NCBI GenBank assembly: GCA_020860515.1
Contig: JAJBUG010000016.1
Location: 37,369 to 101,368 of the forward strand
Reading direction: 5' to 3'
Source of the DNA: Bacteroidales bacterium
GTDB taxonomy: Bacteria > Bacteroidota > Bacteroidia > Bacteroidales > Muribaculaceae
DNA: 64,000 bases
Shown here: positions 53,723 to 62,143 of the stretch, one piece after another
How positions within the stretch are numbered: the first letter of the stretch is position 1
Layout of the letters: every line of letters starts with the position of its first letter
Made by a program: the position numbers and the translations under genes
Notes under the pieces: generated by a model
Seen by the model: only the letters and a program-made list of their open reading frames with translations
Told to the model about the DNA's origin: nothing
Databases searched by the model: none

Positions 53723-56700
53723 ATGAGAAAAATCTGTAGTTCTTTAACAAAAAAGCGAGTAATTACCTTCTTTATGATGGTAATTTCCATCTTGCCATCT
53801 TTCTCAACAACCTTTGAGGCAGAGGGTATCAATTATAAAATAACTTCGAACACGGGAGGTAATAATACTGTCTCTGTAACTAAATCTAATGAGTCCGATG
53901 GTTACATTGGAAACATAGAAATTCCAACTAATGTTTGTTATGATGGAGTAACGTATACCGTGACTGCAATTGGAGAAAGTGCGTTTGAGAGCAATTATCT
54001 CCTTACGAATATTCATCTTCCCTCATCTATATCAGAGATTTCCTTATATGCTTTCGAAAGTTGTATAAATCTGATTTCTGTAAACTTACAAGAAACTCTT
54101 ATTGAAAGTGTTCCTATGTCTTGTTTTGAAAATTGTGCGAAATTATCTTCTGTATCATTGCCTTCGACTATACAATCTTTAAAACTTGATTGTTTTAAAG
54201 ATTGTATTTCATTAGAAAGTGTAGTTCTTAATGAAGGATTAAATACCATAGATAATTCTTTTAGTGGTTGTATTTCATTAACCTCAATCACTTTACCTAA
54301 TAGTGTTAAAACCTTGTCTGGAGCCTTTTTTGACTGTAAACAGTTAAAGAAAATAGAAATCACCACAGATAGTCAACTAGAAAAAATAGGTTCATTTTGT
54401 TTTACAAATTGTCCTATAGAAAACATATATCTCCCTTCAACCTTAAAAGAAATTGGCCTTAATGCATTCTCGTCATGTGAATCATTAGAATCAATAGAAA
54501 TTCCAGAAAAGGTGATTAAACTTGGTACTATGGCATTTTATGGTTGCTATAATCTTCAATCCATTACACTACCTGACAATCTTTCAGTAATAGAAAATCG
54601 TTGTTTCTCATATTGTAAGTCTTTAAAGGAAATTTATCTTCCAGATGGAATTATAGAAATATCATCCGGGCTTTTACAGGGTTGTGGAAGTCTTATCTCA
54701 GTTCATTTACCTAATAATTTAAAAATATTAGGAGACTATGCTTTTGAATGGTGTTCCGAATTAGAGACGATAAATTTTCCCAAAAGTGTAACTTCTTTTG
54801 GAAAATATGCATTTCATGGTTGTTCATCCTTAACTGAAATTATTTTTCCTCTTAATTTAAATACTATAGGGGCTTCTTGTTTTTATAGTACAAGTTTAGA
54901 AAAAATATTTAGTCCAGCTACCAATCCTCCATTTTTAACCTCTTCTGAATATGAATCAAATTATCTATTTCCAAAAGATGCTACAGCATATGTTAGAAAA
55001 AGCTCTTTGGAGTCCTATTTGAATTCTGACTGGAAAGAGAATGTTAAAGAAATAATCGGATCAGATATTTATATTAAAGTTGAAAATTCAATTCTCTCAA
55101 AAAACGAAACAGAAAAATTAGAGGTTATCCTTTTGGTAGAAGGTGATCAAAATGATATTTACTGGACTTCTTCTAATCCAGAAATTATAACAATTGACCA
55201 AAATGGTAATATCACTGCTATTTCTTCGGGCTCTGCTGAAATCAAAGCATCTTTGGGACAATATCAGGGATCTTGTATAATAACTGTAGAATCAGTATCT
55301 GCGGAAAATATTGTTTTAGACACGTCGGAATTAAACTTAAAAGTAGGAGAAAAATACACATTAAAAGCTTTAATTTCACCTGAAGATGCAACTGATAAAA
55401 CTATTAATTGGACTTCAGACAAACCCAATATTGCAATAGTAGATGAAGAAGGAACAGTTAATGCTATTAATCAAGGAGAATGTACTATTACTGCGAAATG
55501 TGGTGAAGTTTCAGATACTTGTAAAGTAACTGTTACATTGAATTCACAAACCATTTCTTGGGAGCAAGATTTTAGTAATGTCACAGCATTAGATAAAATT
55601 GAACTTACCGCTTATTCCTCTTCTGGATTAACTGTAGACTATTCAATAACTCAAGGAAACAATATAGCTAGTATTGAAAACAACGTTTTGATTATTTCAG
55701 CAGGCGGAGAAATCTCAATCACAGCTTTTCAATCTGGAGATTCTACCTATGATGCTGCAGACCCAATTACAAAGATTTTTACTGCACAAAAACATACCCA
55801 AATCATAATTTGGGAACAAGATCTAAATAATCTAATAGTTGGAGATGTTGTTGAATTAAATGCAACAGCAACATCCGATCTTTCAGTATTATATTCAATT
55901 TCTAAAGGTGAAAATTTGGCGAAATTAGAAGATAATATACTGACAATTTTAGGAGGTGGTGAAATGGAAATTTTAGCATCACAACCAGGTAATGAAACCT
56001 ATAAAGAAGCAGAATCGATTTCAAAACCGTTTACCATAGTGAAAAAAGAACAATCTATAATTTGGAATCAAGAATTTGATGAATTGTTTGTTGGCGACAG
56101 TGTAGAGTTGACAGCCGATGCCTCTTCTGGTCTTGATGTTGAGTACACTATAACTGATGGTCAGGAGTTAGCATCGATTTCTGGTAATACGCTTACACTT
56201 CTTAGTGCTGGCGCAATTACAGTTACTGCAACACAACAAGGCAATGAAGCCTATCAGCCAACTTCCTTGTCAAAGGAATTGACCGTTAACAAGCGAACTC
56301 AGAGCCTTACGTGGAATCAGGCATTAGATCCACTTTATGTAGAGGACATAGTGACTTTGACAGCCGAGACATCCTCAGGCTTAGAAGTGGAATATTCTAT
56401 AATCGATGGTCAAGAAATAGCTTCCATTGAAGGCAACCTCCTCACTATTTTGGGAGCTGGGGATATAACTATTAAGGCTTCCCAACCTGGCAACAACGAG
56501 TTTGAGGCAGCAGAGCCTGTGTCCAAGAAATTCACTGCCATAAAGAAAGATCAATCAATAATCTGGGACCAAGAGTTCATTGATGTCATCGAAGGTGATG
56601 AAATAGAACTGACCGCTGAGGCCTCATCTGGATTGCAGGTAGAATATGCCATGTGGCCTGAAGACAATCCAAGCGGTGACATTATTCTTGTTACAGGCAA

Positions 56701-57028
56701 CATTATTATTGTGCCTACAGCTGGCATGATAAACATTGAAGCCTATCAGTTTGGCAATAATGTTTATGAAGAAGCTCAGCCTGTGAGGAAGTCATTTGTA
56801 GCCCAAGAGCGCAATAGCCTTGGTTCTACAATGAACGATGGTCGTAAGGTCAAAATGGATGGAGACAATTTGGTTTTGTTTGGTTTCTCCAAAGATGAAG
56901 TAGTTAGGATATATTTGGTCAATGGTACCCTCATATACAGTGGCACTGACCGCGTCATTCCCCTATCACCCAATCAAACTTACATTGTTTCCTACAATGG
57001 AGCTTCGGTAAAACTAAGAAATCAGTAA
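53723..57028 (+). CDS. BspA-like surface protein: LRR_5 repeats, two Big_2 domains and five Ig-like repeats
   Basis: 1101 residues. Signal peptide (about 1-30). Residues about 40-400 are LRR_5/BspA leucine-rich repeats (pattern SITLPNSVKTLSGAFFDCKQ). Two Big_2-type domains follow (about 455-530 and 533-605: WTSSNPEIITIDQNGNITAI; WTSDKPNIAIVDEEGTVNAI). Then five repeats of about 84 residues starting near 609, 693, 777, 860 and 944, each opening with Q-x-I/L-x-W-x-Q and containing SSGL and AGG/AGA. The C-terminus (VRIYLVNGTLIYSGTD, TYIVSYNGASVKLRNQ) resembles a type IX secretion sorting domain, so export to the cell surface is likely. The first two thirds are much more AT-rich than the last third, a sign of mosaic origin. 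Confidence 0.85.
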   Translation: MRKICSSLTKKRVITFFMMVISILPSFSTTFEAEGINYKITSNTGGNNTVSVTKSNESDGYIGNIEIPTNVCYDGVTYTVTAIGESAFESNYLLTNIHLPSSISEISLYAFESCINLISVNLQETLIESVPMSCFENCAKLSSVSLPSTIQSLKLDCFKDCISLESVVLNEGLNTIDNSFSGCISLTSITLPNSVKTLSGAFFDCKQLKKIEITTDSQLEKIGSFCFTNCPIENIYLPSTLKEIGLNAFSSCESLESIEIPEKVIKLGTMAFYGCYNLQSITLPDNLSVIENRCFSYCKSLKEIYLPDGIIEISSGLLQGCGSLISVHLPNNLKILGDYAFEWCSELETINFPKSVTSFGKYAFHGCSSLTEIIFPLNLNTIGASCFYSTSLEKIFSPATNPPFLTSSEYESNYLFPKDATAYVRKSSLESYLNSDWKENVKEIIGSDIYIKVENSILSKNETEKLEVILLVEGDQNDIYWTSSNPEIITIDQNGNITAISSGSAEIKASLGQYQGSCIITVESVSAENIVLDTSELNLKVGEKYTLKALISPEDATDKTINWTSDKPNIAIVDEEGTVNAINQGECTITAKCGEVSDTCKVTVTLNSQTISWEQDFSNVTALDKIELTAYSSSGLTVDYSITQGNNIASIENNVLIISAGGEISITAFQSGDSTYDAADPITKIFTAQKHTQIIIWEQDLNNLIVGDVVELNATATSDLSVLYSISKGENLAKLEDNILTILGGGEMEILASQPGNETYKEAESISKPFTIVKKEQSIIWNQEFDELFVGDSVELTADASSGLDVEYTITDGQELASISGNTLTLLSAGAITVTATQQGNEAYQPTSLSKELTVNKRTQSLTWNQALDPLYVEDIVTLTAETSSGLEVEYSIIDGQEIASIEGNLLTILGAGDITIKASQPGNNEFEAAEPVSKKFTAIKKDQSIIWDQEFIDVIEGDEIELTAEASSGLQVEYAMWPEDNPSGDIILVTGNIIIVPTAGMINIEAYQFGNNVYEEAQPVRKSFVAQERNSLGSTMNDGRKVKMDGDNLVLFGFSKDEVVRIYLVNGTLIYSGTDRVIPLSPNQTYIVSYNGASVKLRNQ

Positions 57029-57036
57029 AAACCAAG

Positions 57037-57070
57037 GGCCTCACCGCTTAATGGCAGTGAGGCCTTTTTT
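57037..57070 (+). terminator. Intrinsic terminator after the BspA-like gene
   Basis: GGCCTCAC (57037-57044) pairs with GTGAGGCC (57057-57064), followed by six T (57065-57070), 8 nt past the stop. Confidence 0.88.
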
Positions 57071-57180
57071 GTTATATTGTGAAATTAGGATTACCACCAT
57101 AGAGCTAAGAATGAAATCCGATTCTTATGGTTTTGATTAAAAGTCTGCCCGATGAAAATAGTAGGGATATGAATCTGTTG

Positions 57181-58029
57181 TCACAATTTCTCTATCTCTT
57201 CTGGTGATAAACCTGTAATGATTGATATTTTATCTATGGGGTCGCCAAATTGCTTCATAGCGCGTGCATTCTTTTTCTTTTCCTCCATTCTGCCTACTTC
57301 CACGCCTTCTTCACGGGCTGTTACAACCACATTGTAGTTGTCGCGCTGGCGCTTGAGGCTGGCTTCATAGGCTTCGTATTCTTCGGGCGATAACTTGCTC
57401 ACTTCGGCCAACTGGAAAAAGCTGCGGAAGAGTTCGTCATCGAGGTGCTCTGGAATTTCAGACAGCTTCGCAAGGTTCTTGATCACATAGAGCCAATCCT
57501 CTTGGCGGTCGGAAAGTTCTTGCTCGCTTTTGATGAACTTGGGCATCTCAAGAAAGATGTAGTTGAGCTTTTGATAAAAGACATCGCCAGTGCTGACATC
57601 CACGAGCTTCACATCATGCTTGTAAGCCGGGTTGTCGGCGTAGTCCCCCATGACGAAGTTGAGAAATGCCACCATGTAAACCTTCGGCAACTGGTAGTTC
57701 CACTCGCTTCCCGGCTCGGCAGCTTTTTGTATGGGGAATGTGGAATAGTAAACCGCCCTGTCAATGAAGAACTTCTGCTTGGAGTTCTGCATTTCCACTA
57801 TTATGTGGCCTCCCTTATCGGTGGTGCAATAAAGGTCGTAAATGGCGTTTCTGTCGCCTGGCAAAAGCCCTAACTGCTCAGTATTGCGATAAGTGATGTC
57901 CACTATCTTTTCCTCTTCGCAGAGCAGCGAGTTTAAAAAGTTTATCAGGTAACTCTTGCAACGGTCAGAACCAAACATTCTCTTGAACCCGAAATCCGTA
58001 AACGGATCTATGTATCTTTCTGTACACAT
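57181..58029 (-). CDS. Rpn family PD-(D/E)XK nuclease (recombination-promoting nuclease/putative transposase)
   Basis: 282 residues from ATG 58029 (MCTERYIDPFTDFGFKRMFG); the frame is open 25 codons further upstream, but those run across the promoter. Nuclease core: D65 (NAIYDLYC) and E79-M-Q81 (IIVEMQNSK), the E-x-Q variant normal for Rpn proteins. The C-terminal half is helical and ends with ISIITGLSPEEIEKL. E. coli RpnA-like proteins promote RecA-independent recombination in test systems; role here unknown. A partial copy lacking the nuclease core lies at 63493-63867. Confidence 0.87.
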   Translation of the reverse strand: MCTERYIDPFTDFGFKRMFGSDRCKSYLINFLNSLLCEEEKIVDITYRNTEQLGLLPGDRNAIYDLYCTTDKGGHIIVEMQNSKQKFFIDRAVYYSTFPIQKAAEPGSEWNYQLPKVYMVAFLNFVMGDYADNPAYKHDVKLVDVSTGDVFYQKLNYIFLEMPKFIKSEQELSDRQEDWLYVIKNLAKLSEIPEHLDDELFRSFFQLAEVSKLSPEEYEAYEASLKRQRDNYNVVVTAREEGVEVGRMEEKKKNARAMKQFGDPIDKISIITGLSPEEIEKL

Positions 58030-58069
58030 GATAATTAAGGTTATTGGGTTGATACTATAAATACTTTTG

Positions 58070-58101
58070 CAAAGATAGTGAAAAAAATTCAATAACACAA
58101 A
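58070..58101 (-). promoter_or_regulatory. Promoter of the Rpn gene
   Basis: Minus-strand TTTG (58101-58098), 20-bp spacer, TATCTTTG (58077-58070), about 40 nt before the ATG at 58029. The same arrangement is kept before the truncated copy. Confidence 0.7.
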
Positions 58102-58123
58102 CACCTTTAATATTGAAAGTACC

Positions 58124-58348
58124 CATTTTTCATAATGTATAGTGTTGAAATCGCCATGTGGGTGTATTATTGAAATAGTATAATCAGCGGGGCTGCGATT
58201 ACGCTATGACCTGTCACATGTGCACACAGCAAGTGAGGCGCGGAGGGTGGTTGGGTCCTTCGCGCCTCACATATCGATTTAATAGGAGGTTAGCATTGGC
58301 AGGGGTTGTTTCCGCCGAGGCGGATTCGCTTAGCCTGAACGTTGAAAT
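58124..58348. repeat. 225-bp murI-tail block, copy 2
   Basis: Near-identical to 49573-49797 in the same orientation. Here it lacks the rest of murI; its right edge cuts into a toxin gene. Includes the duplicated hairpin at 58233-58270. Confidence 0.9.
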
Positions 58349-58396
58349 GCGTTCCAAATCCTTTTTCGCTTGTGTGATATAAGCTATTTGTGGCAT
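58214..58396 (-). pseudogene. Toxin gene truncated after about 16 codons by the murI-tail repeat
   Basis: ATG 58396 overlaps the antitoxin stop (TGATG), the coupling typical of toxin-antitoxin pairs. The first residues MPQIAYITQAKKDLERI look like the start of a RelE/ParE-type toxin. At 58348 the sequence switches into the 225-bp repeat and the frame runs on through unrelated bases (STFRLSESASAETT...). The toxin is therefore gone. Toxin family is judged from only 16-17 residues. Confidence 0.6.
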
Positions 58397-58656
58397 CAAT
58401 CATTGATAATAGAGTTCCAGAAATCGTCGAAATGATCAGTGTCGATGATGCCAGCATATTCACCTCGTTCCGCTTCTTCCATGACAGCTCGTGTCTCTGC
58501 ATTTGGACTGTTGAACTCATGTTCGAGCAACACTGATTCTACATAATTGTTAAGGGTGCGATTCTCTTTTGCCGCATTTTTTCGAAGACTTTCCATTAGC
58601 TCAGGTTTAAATCTGAAACTTGTCACTTTCTTTGAGATTGTTCCTTGTGTTGCCAT
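58396..58656 (-). CDS. Ribbon-helix-helix-like antitoxin, now orphan
   Basis: 86 residues: ISKKVTSFRFKPELMESLRK (ribbon-helix-helix-like N-terminus), ENRTLNNYVESVLLEHEF, then an acidic C-terminal tail (GEYAGIIDTDHFDDFWNSII) that would bind the toxin. Matches the pattern of RelB-type antitoxins of Bacteroidota. Its partner is truncated. Its promoter (58700-58730) with an operator palindrome is intact, so it may still be expressed and could neutralise related toxins elsewhere (inference). Confidence 0.75.
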   Translation of the reverse strand: MATQGTISKKVTSFRFKPELMESLRKNAAKENRTLNNYVESVLLEHEFNSPNAETRAVMEEAERGEYAGIIDTDHFDDFWNSIIND

Positions 58657-58674
58657 AATTATTATTTTTTATGT

Positions 58675-58698
58675 AATACAAATGAATTCTTTTGTATT
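58675..58698. promoter_or_regulatory. Operator palindrome of the antitoxin gene
   Basis: AATACAAA and TTTGTATT arms around TGAATTCT, 24 bp with only one non-matching pair, lying just downstream of the -7 box over the expected transcription start. Fits autorepression by the ribbon-helix-helix antitoxin. Confidence 0.6.
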
Positions 58699-58699
58699 G

Positions 58700-58730
58700 C
58701 AAAGATACAATAATAAACGAATTATCCAAA
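58700..58730 (-). promoter_or_regulatory. Promoter of the orphan antitoxin
   Basis: Minus-strand TTTG (58730-58727), 19-bp spacer, TATCTTTG (58707-58700), with the start of transcription expected inside the palindrome at 58675-58698. Confidence 0.7.
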
Positions 58731-58770
58731 TTATTTGTTCAATTTATTCCAAACTTGAACAATGCCAAAA

Positions 58771-58800
58771 TGTCCCGTCCTAAAAAACCTTTACTATAAA
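58771..58800. repeat. Uninterrupted copy of the IS insertion site
   Basis: The first 26 bases are identical to 48505-48530 left of the IS element, and the following TAAAA matches the right flank. It lies between the HipB end and the orphan antitoxin. The conserved motif itself looks like a piece of another repeat or IS end; not identified. Confidence 0.65.
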
Positions 58801-58845
58801 AAACCATCCTTAATCATGGCTAAATTAAAACTAATAACTCATATC

Positions 58846-59049
58846 TTAGTCTTTGAGGCGGAGGTCGAGTTGGAGGCCCAGAATGTCAGCTACCGAAAGG
58901 AGGGTGGAAAGCTTGGGATTGCCCTGGGCACGCTCCAGAGCCACAAGAGTGTTGATTCCAATTCCTGCCATATCGGCAAGGTCTTGTTGGCCTACCTTCA
59001 ATTTCTTACGCCTGGCTTTTATGTATGAAGCTATTTCCTTATTGTCCAT
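58846..59049 (-). CDS. hipB: HipB-like XRE-family antitoxin/repressor
   Basis: 67 residues with a complete helix-turn-helix (YIKARRKKLKVGQQDLADMA, GIGINTLVALERAQGNPKL). It is the last gene of the unit HipS-HipT-HipB, starting 6 nt after the HipT stop. It should bind the operator pair upstream of hipS (60435-60522). In E. coli HipBST the hipB gene comes first; here it is last. Confidence 0.82.
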   Translation of the reverse strand: MDNKEIASYIKARRKKLKVGQQDLADMAGIGINTLVALERAQGNPKLSTLLSVADILGLQLDLRLKD

Positions 59050-59055
59050 ATCAGT

Positions 59056-60042
59056 CTAAAAAGTCAACATTTTTCTACGATAATCAAACGACAACCAATA
59101 ACTGTGCTTGGCTTCTTTGGTAAGAAATGAATTTTCAATTAATTCTTTTGCCAAAGGATATGGTTGCTCGAATTTGTCAAGTTCTCGTTTAATGAGTTGT
59201 TTTGGTAATCCAATTCTTCGGCCGAATTCTTCGAAGTCTTTACGACTTATTGAATTGACATCACCTGTTGGCATACCCTCACGAAATAATCCAAGGGAAA
59301 GAGCAAAAATCCGGGGCTCATAAAGATGCAATGATGTGTTAAGCAAATCGTAGGCTGGAGTCAGTCGCCACTCTCCATCTTTGTAAATCAACGAGAAGTT
59401 CTTGAGATGAGCATCATCGTTTAACGTCAAAAAATTGAAAACAACGATCCTAAAAAACCTTAGAACATCGACCATCCAAGCCTTTACATGCTTCCTTATG
59501 AGAAGAGCGCAGTCTTCATAGCTGGCATTTTCATATTTGTACCAGTCACCATTCCTATCTTTGGAAAGCCCCATGAGCGAAGCAAAATCCTCTTGCTGCA
59601 ATTTTTCGGCTCCATTAACATCAAATCTTCTGGTAAGATATGCAATCTCTCCACTTTTATAAAAAATTAGTCCGTTGGCAGCAGTCTCAATTCCATAAAC
59701 CTGAAATGCCATTTGCATGGTAAGGTTCTCATTGGCAGGGCAATCTTCGGTTCTCATCAGATGATAAGACTGTGGCTTGGGTTTTGCTATATAAGTCGAT
59801 CTCTCATTGACAAGATTATACCTCAATTTGTTATCGTTTCCAAGAACCATCCCCATCTTTGGTTGAACTCCCGATAAAGAAATTCGGCCCACTGACTCTT
59901 TTATGTCTATGGGTTGTATAGCAGGGCTATCTAAGTCTAAAAAGGGTGAAATCTCTTTGCCATCAAACAAAATCTTTCTTGCCAAAGGTGAATAAGTTGG
60001 GTATCCCTTGGCCAAAGTTGAGGGACATCGTTCTATTTCCAT
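59056..60042 (-). CDS. hipT: HipT-like Ser/Thr kinase toxin (HipA without N-terminal subdomain)
   Basis: 328 residues. It lacks the N-terminal Couple_hipA domain, which is encoded separately upstream. The Gly-rich loop reads RISLSGVQPKMGMVL, with the two serines S55 and S57 in the same S-x-S layout as E. coli O127 HipT. Catalytic residues: D209/D210 in LNDDAHLKNFSL and metal-binding D232 in TPAYDLLNTS. HipA/HipT kinases phosphorylate aminoacyl-tRNA synthetases (GltX for HipA, TrpS for HipT) and stop growth; target here unknown. Translationally packed: 3 nt after hipS, 6 nt before hipB. Confidence 0.88.
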   Translation of the reverse strand: MEIERCPSTLAKGYPTYSPLARKILFDGKEISPFLDLDSPAIQPIDIKESVGRISLSGVQPKMGMVLGNDNKLRYNLVNERSTYIAKPKPQSYHLMRTEDCPANENLTMQMAFQVYGIETAANGLIFYKSGEIAYLTRRFDVNGAEKLQQEDFASLMGLSKDRNGDWYKYENASYEDCALLIRKHVKAWMVDVLRFFRIVVFNFLTLNDDAHLKNFSLIYKDGEWRLTPAYDLLNTSLHLYEPRIFALSLGLFREGMPTGDVNSISRKDFEEFGRRIGLPKQLIKRELDKFEQPYPLAKELIENSFLTKEAKHSYWLSFDYRRKMLTF

Positions 60043-60045
60043 ACT

Positions 60046-60372
60046 CTATTTCTTTAGGGGGTTAATGGTTATGGCTCCTATGGTGTCGTATTGACAGGTT
60101 TCAAGCATAATACCGAAATCATCACGCTCGTCAATATGAAAGAGTTGGGATTGTACCATGCGGTTGGCTCCCTCTGACAACATATTAGCAAACACTGAAA
60201 AGAGATATGGAGCTTCGTATGGCTCTTCTCTAACTGGCAAGGTAAGGCTAATAGGAAGGCTATCTTTTGTATTCACATAGTCTTCGTCGTAGGTGAAAAT
60301 GAAATGTCGCTCGTCGGTTTCTGTCAACAAACCCACTCTCTTGTCATGAAGAAGTACCTCACATTGTCTCAT
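60046..60372 (-). CDS. hipS: HipS-like protein (stand-alone HipA N-terminal subdomain)
   Basis: 108 residues: CEVLLHDKRVGLLTETDERH, DSLPISLTLPVREEPYEAP, LFSVFANMLSEGANRMV. This is the Couple_hipA domain normally at the N-terminus of HipA. In HipBST systems the separate subdomain HipS is the antitoxin that blocks the kinase. The ATG (60372) follows a promoter and two matching operators. The role as antitoxin is inferred from the family layout. Confidence 0.82.
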   Translation of the reverse strand: MRQCEVLLHDKRVGLLTETDERHFIFTYDEDYVNTKDSLPISLTLPVREEPYEAPYLFSVFANMLSEGANRMVQSQLFHIDERDDFGIMLETCQYDTIGAITINPLKK

Positions 60373-60403
60373 CTCTATAAAGTTTTGTCATTTACCAATG
60401 CTG

Positions 60404-60411
60404 CAAAGTTA
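60404..60411 (-). promoter_or_regulatory. -7 box of the hipSTB operon
   Basis: Minus-strand TAACTTTG at 60411-60404, about 32 nt before the hipS ATG; the -33 is CTTG (60435-60432) at 20-bp spacing, one base from consensus. The first operator abuts and covers this -33. Confidence 0.55.
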
Positions 60412-60434
60412 ATAAACAAATTTGAAATGTCCAA

Positions 60435-60522
60435 GCAAAAATCACAGCCCACTGTGATTTTTGCTATAAATTTAGTTTTTTATAAGTCTTTAAACCCAAA
60501 AATCACAATGCATTGTGATTTT
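60435..60522. promoter_or_regulatory. Two matching operators (TCACA-N6-TGTGA) of the hipSTB operon
   Basis: Operator 1: 60435-60464, 13-bp arms GCAAAAATCACAG and CTGTGATTTTTGC with a 4-nt centre. Operator 2: 60499-60522, a perfect 24-bp palindrome. Both share AAAATCACA-N6-TGTGATTTT; centres are 61 bp apart. The likely binder is the HipB-like protein, possibly by looping. Confidence 0.7.
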
Positions 60523-60540
60523 CATCTTCTCACTATAATT

Positions 60541-60851
60541 CAACCATTTTAAAGATTCCTACACACTTTGGTTACCATTCCTATGGACAACTTAATTCGG
60601 CACTTCCAAAACAGCGAAACTGTCACTTCACCTATGGATTAGTAAAATAATGGTACAAGTTGTTAATTGATTAATTATCAATAATTTATGGTTTATACCT
60701 CTGCGGCAGAAATATATAATTACGATGAAACCGACTACTCCCAACACTTCTCTTCGGTCGGATTTAAATGATTACTTTGTACCGTGGTCATAGATGTCAC
60801 CGAAGTTGGCTTCGATGAAGACTATTTCAAAGGAATTTCCGTTTCGGAAAC
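60541..60851. other. Intergenic region without a recognised gene
   Basis: Contains a 27-codon frame near 60688-60771 (begins MVYTSAAEIYNYDETDYSQH) and rightward frames around 60794-60985 that look like decayed protein remnants (TSTDVTEVGF-like and EPKEWRPVV) but match nothing I recognise. No promoter was found. Confidence 0.35.
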
Positions 60852-61109
60852 CTAAAAATGGACGATTGTCCCCAGTGGCTCTAAGCACCAACAAAGTTTT
60901 AAGGTCATTGGATAAGGGAACCGACGGCTTGATGCTTGAAACTGGTATGGTTTCAGAACCAAAGGAATGGCGTCCTGTTGTGTAAGATGATATCCCTGCT
61001 CATAATAGAGCAACTTTTGCAGCTTCAAATTAGAAATCAACTCCAAATTGTCATCCCACATGGGCTTTAGAAGGAGTTTGTTAGCTATGTCAAGTACCGA
61101 ATTGGCCAT
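60852..61109 (-). pseudogene. Panacea (DUF4065) antitoxin-domain fragment
   Basis: The first 45 residues MANSVLDIANKLLL...ISNLKLQKLLYYEQGYHL match the N-terminus of Panacea/SocA-like antitoxin proteins. After LTQQD the sequence becomes unrelated. Without the rest of the domain it is not functional. Confidence 0.6.
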
Positions 61110-61218
61110 AATCTTTGTATTAATTTGAGTTTGACTATTACCGTAAAATTACATAAATATAACAACTTTACCAAGCATTTAAAAAATTATTTCTGAGGAA
61201 AAATGTAATCTTAGGTTT

Positions 61219-62136
61219 TTATATTATTGAAATGGCATCGAAGTAGCGGCTGAGGGTCGAGGCTTTGCGGATGGCTTTGTGGGCGCGATGGCCGATCTCG
61301 GGTTCGAGGTAATCCCAAAATGGCTTGATCTTTTGCAGAAGCTGGGTGTCGCCACAAAGTGAGGCTTTGTATTCGGTGAAAAGTTGAGAGTGGAACATAC
61401 GTAGCATTTCGAGTCTTTTCTCCTTCGGCCATTCTTCTCCTGTAGCATATTCTATTCCTAAGGATGGGCGAGCCAATAGGCCCCGGCCAATCATTATTCC
61501 TGATAGAGCAGGGTAGTTTTGCTTTATTTGATTGATATCTGCGATGGTTCTGATTTCACCATTGAAAACCACTGGATTGTGAGATTCTACAAGGAACTTT
61601 TCAAATTCTGGCATTAGCAGCTCGCCGCTGTACATTTGCTTTGCTATGCGTGGATGCAAAGTGAGGTGATGCAATGGCATATCGTTGAGCAGCGGCATCA
61701 AGGGCTGCCATTCTTTTGCATCATGCCATCCAAGGCGCATCTTCACCGAATATTTTACTTCTGGATCCTGTATGATTTCATCTCTTGCCTTAATCATTGT
61801 GCTAAGGTCAACAATCATTGCTGAGCCTCGCCCTTTTCCAGTTTGCATAGGGTAGGGGCAACCCAAATTCAAATCAATGCGTCTGAGTCCAAGGCTCTTT
61901 ATAGCTTCTGTAAGAATGTTGAACTCATCAAAATCTCCAAAGATAATCTGAGGCACCAGATTAGTGCCGTCACCAATTGCGGCCTTAAGCCGTTCGATAT
62001 CTTGCCTCCTGGGTGCACCCTTTTCCACTCGTATAAAAGGTGTGTAATAGCAATCCACGCCTCCATAAAGCTTGGCATGAATCCTGCGGTATGCCCCACC
62101 CGCATACCCCTGCATCGGTGCAAATTGGAGATTCAT
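61219..62136 (-). CDS. tRNA-dihydrouridine synthase
   Basis: 305 residues. FMN-dependent reductase that makes dihydrouridine in tRNA D-loops. N-terminal MNLQFAPMQGYAGGAYRRIH, catalytic-cysteine motif INLGCPYPMQTGKGRG, YSVKMRLGWHD, VFNGEIRT and MIGRGLLARPSL are all present. It resembles the DusC/DusA branch; which U positions it modifies is unknown. An N-terminal fragment of a related gene lies at 50654-50857. It starts 7 nt after the XRE remnant ends. Confidence 0.9.
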   Translation of the reverse strand: MNLQFAPMQGYAGGAYRRIHAKLYGGVDCYYTPFIRVEKGAPRRQDIERLKAAIGDGTNLVPQIIFGDFDEFNILTEAIKSLGLRRIDLNLGCPYPMQTGKGRGSAMIVDLSTMIKARDEIIQDPEVKYSVKMRLGWHDAKEWQPLMPLLNDMPLHHLTLHPRIAKQMYSGELLMPEFEKFLVESHNPVVFNGEIRTIADINQIKQNYPALSGIMIGRGLLARPSLGIEYATGEEWPKEKRLEMLRMFHSQLFTEYKASLCGDTQLLQKIKPFWDYLEPEIGHRAHKAIRKASTLSRYFDAISII

Positions 62137-62143
62137 AATTAAT

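Noticed and set aside
58290..58520. 76-codon ORF ending with the murI C-terminus
   Set aside because: It is a chance fusion of antisense-frame antitoxin sequence with the duplicated murI tail; no start signal.
59446..59461. IS-flank motif copy inside hipT (ATCCTAAAAAACCTT)
   Set aside because: Only about 15 bases match and they encode conserved hipT residues (RFFRI); taken as coincidence.
60442..60457. CRP/cAMP-type binding site before hipS
   Set aside because: CRP sites are TGTGA-N6-TCACA; here the half-sites are in the opposite order (TCACA-N6-TGTGA) and lie in two matching palindromes, which fits a HipB operator better.
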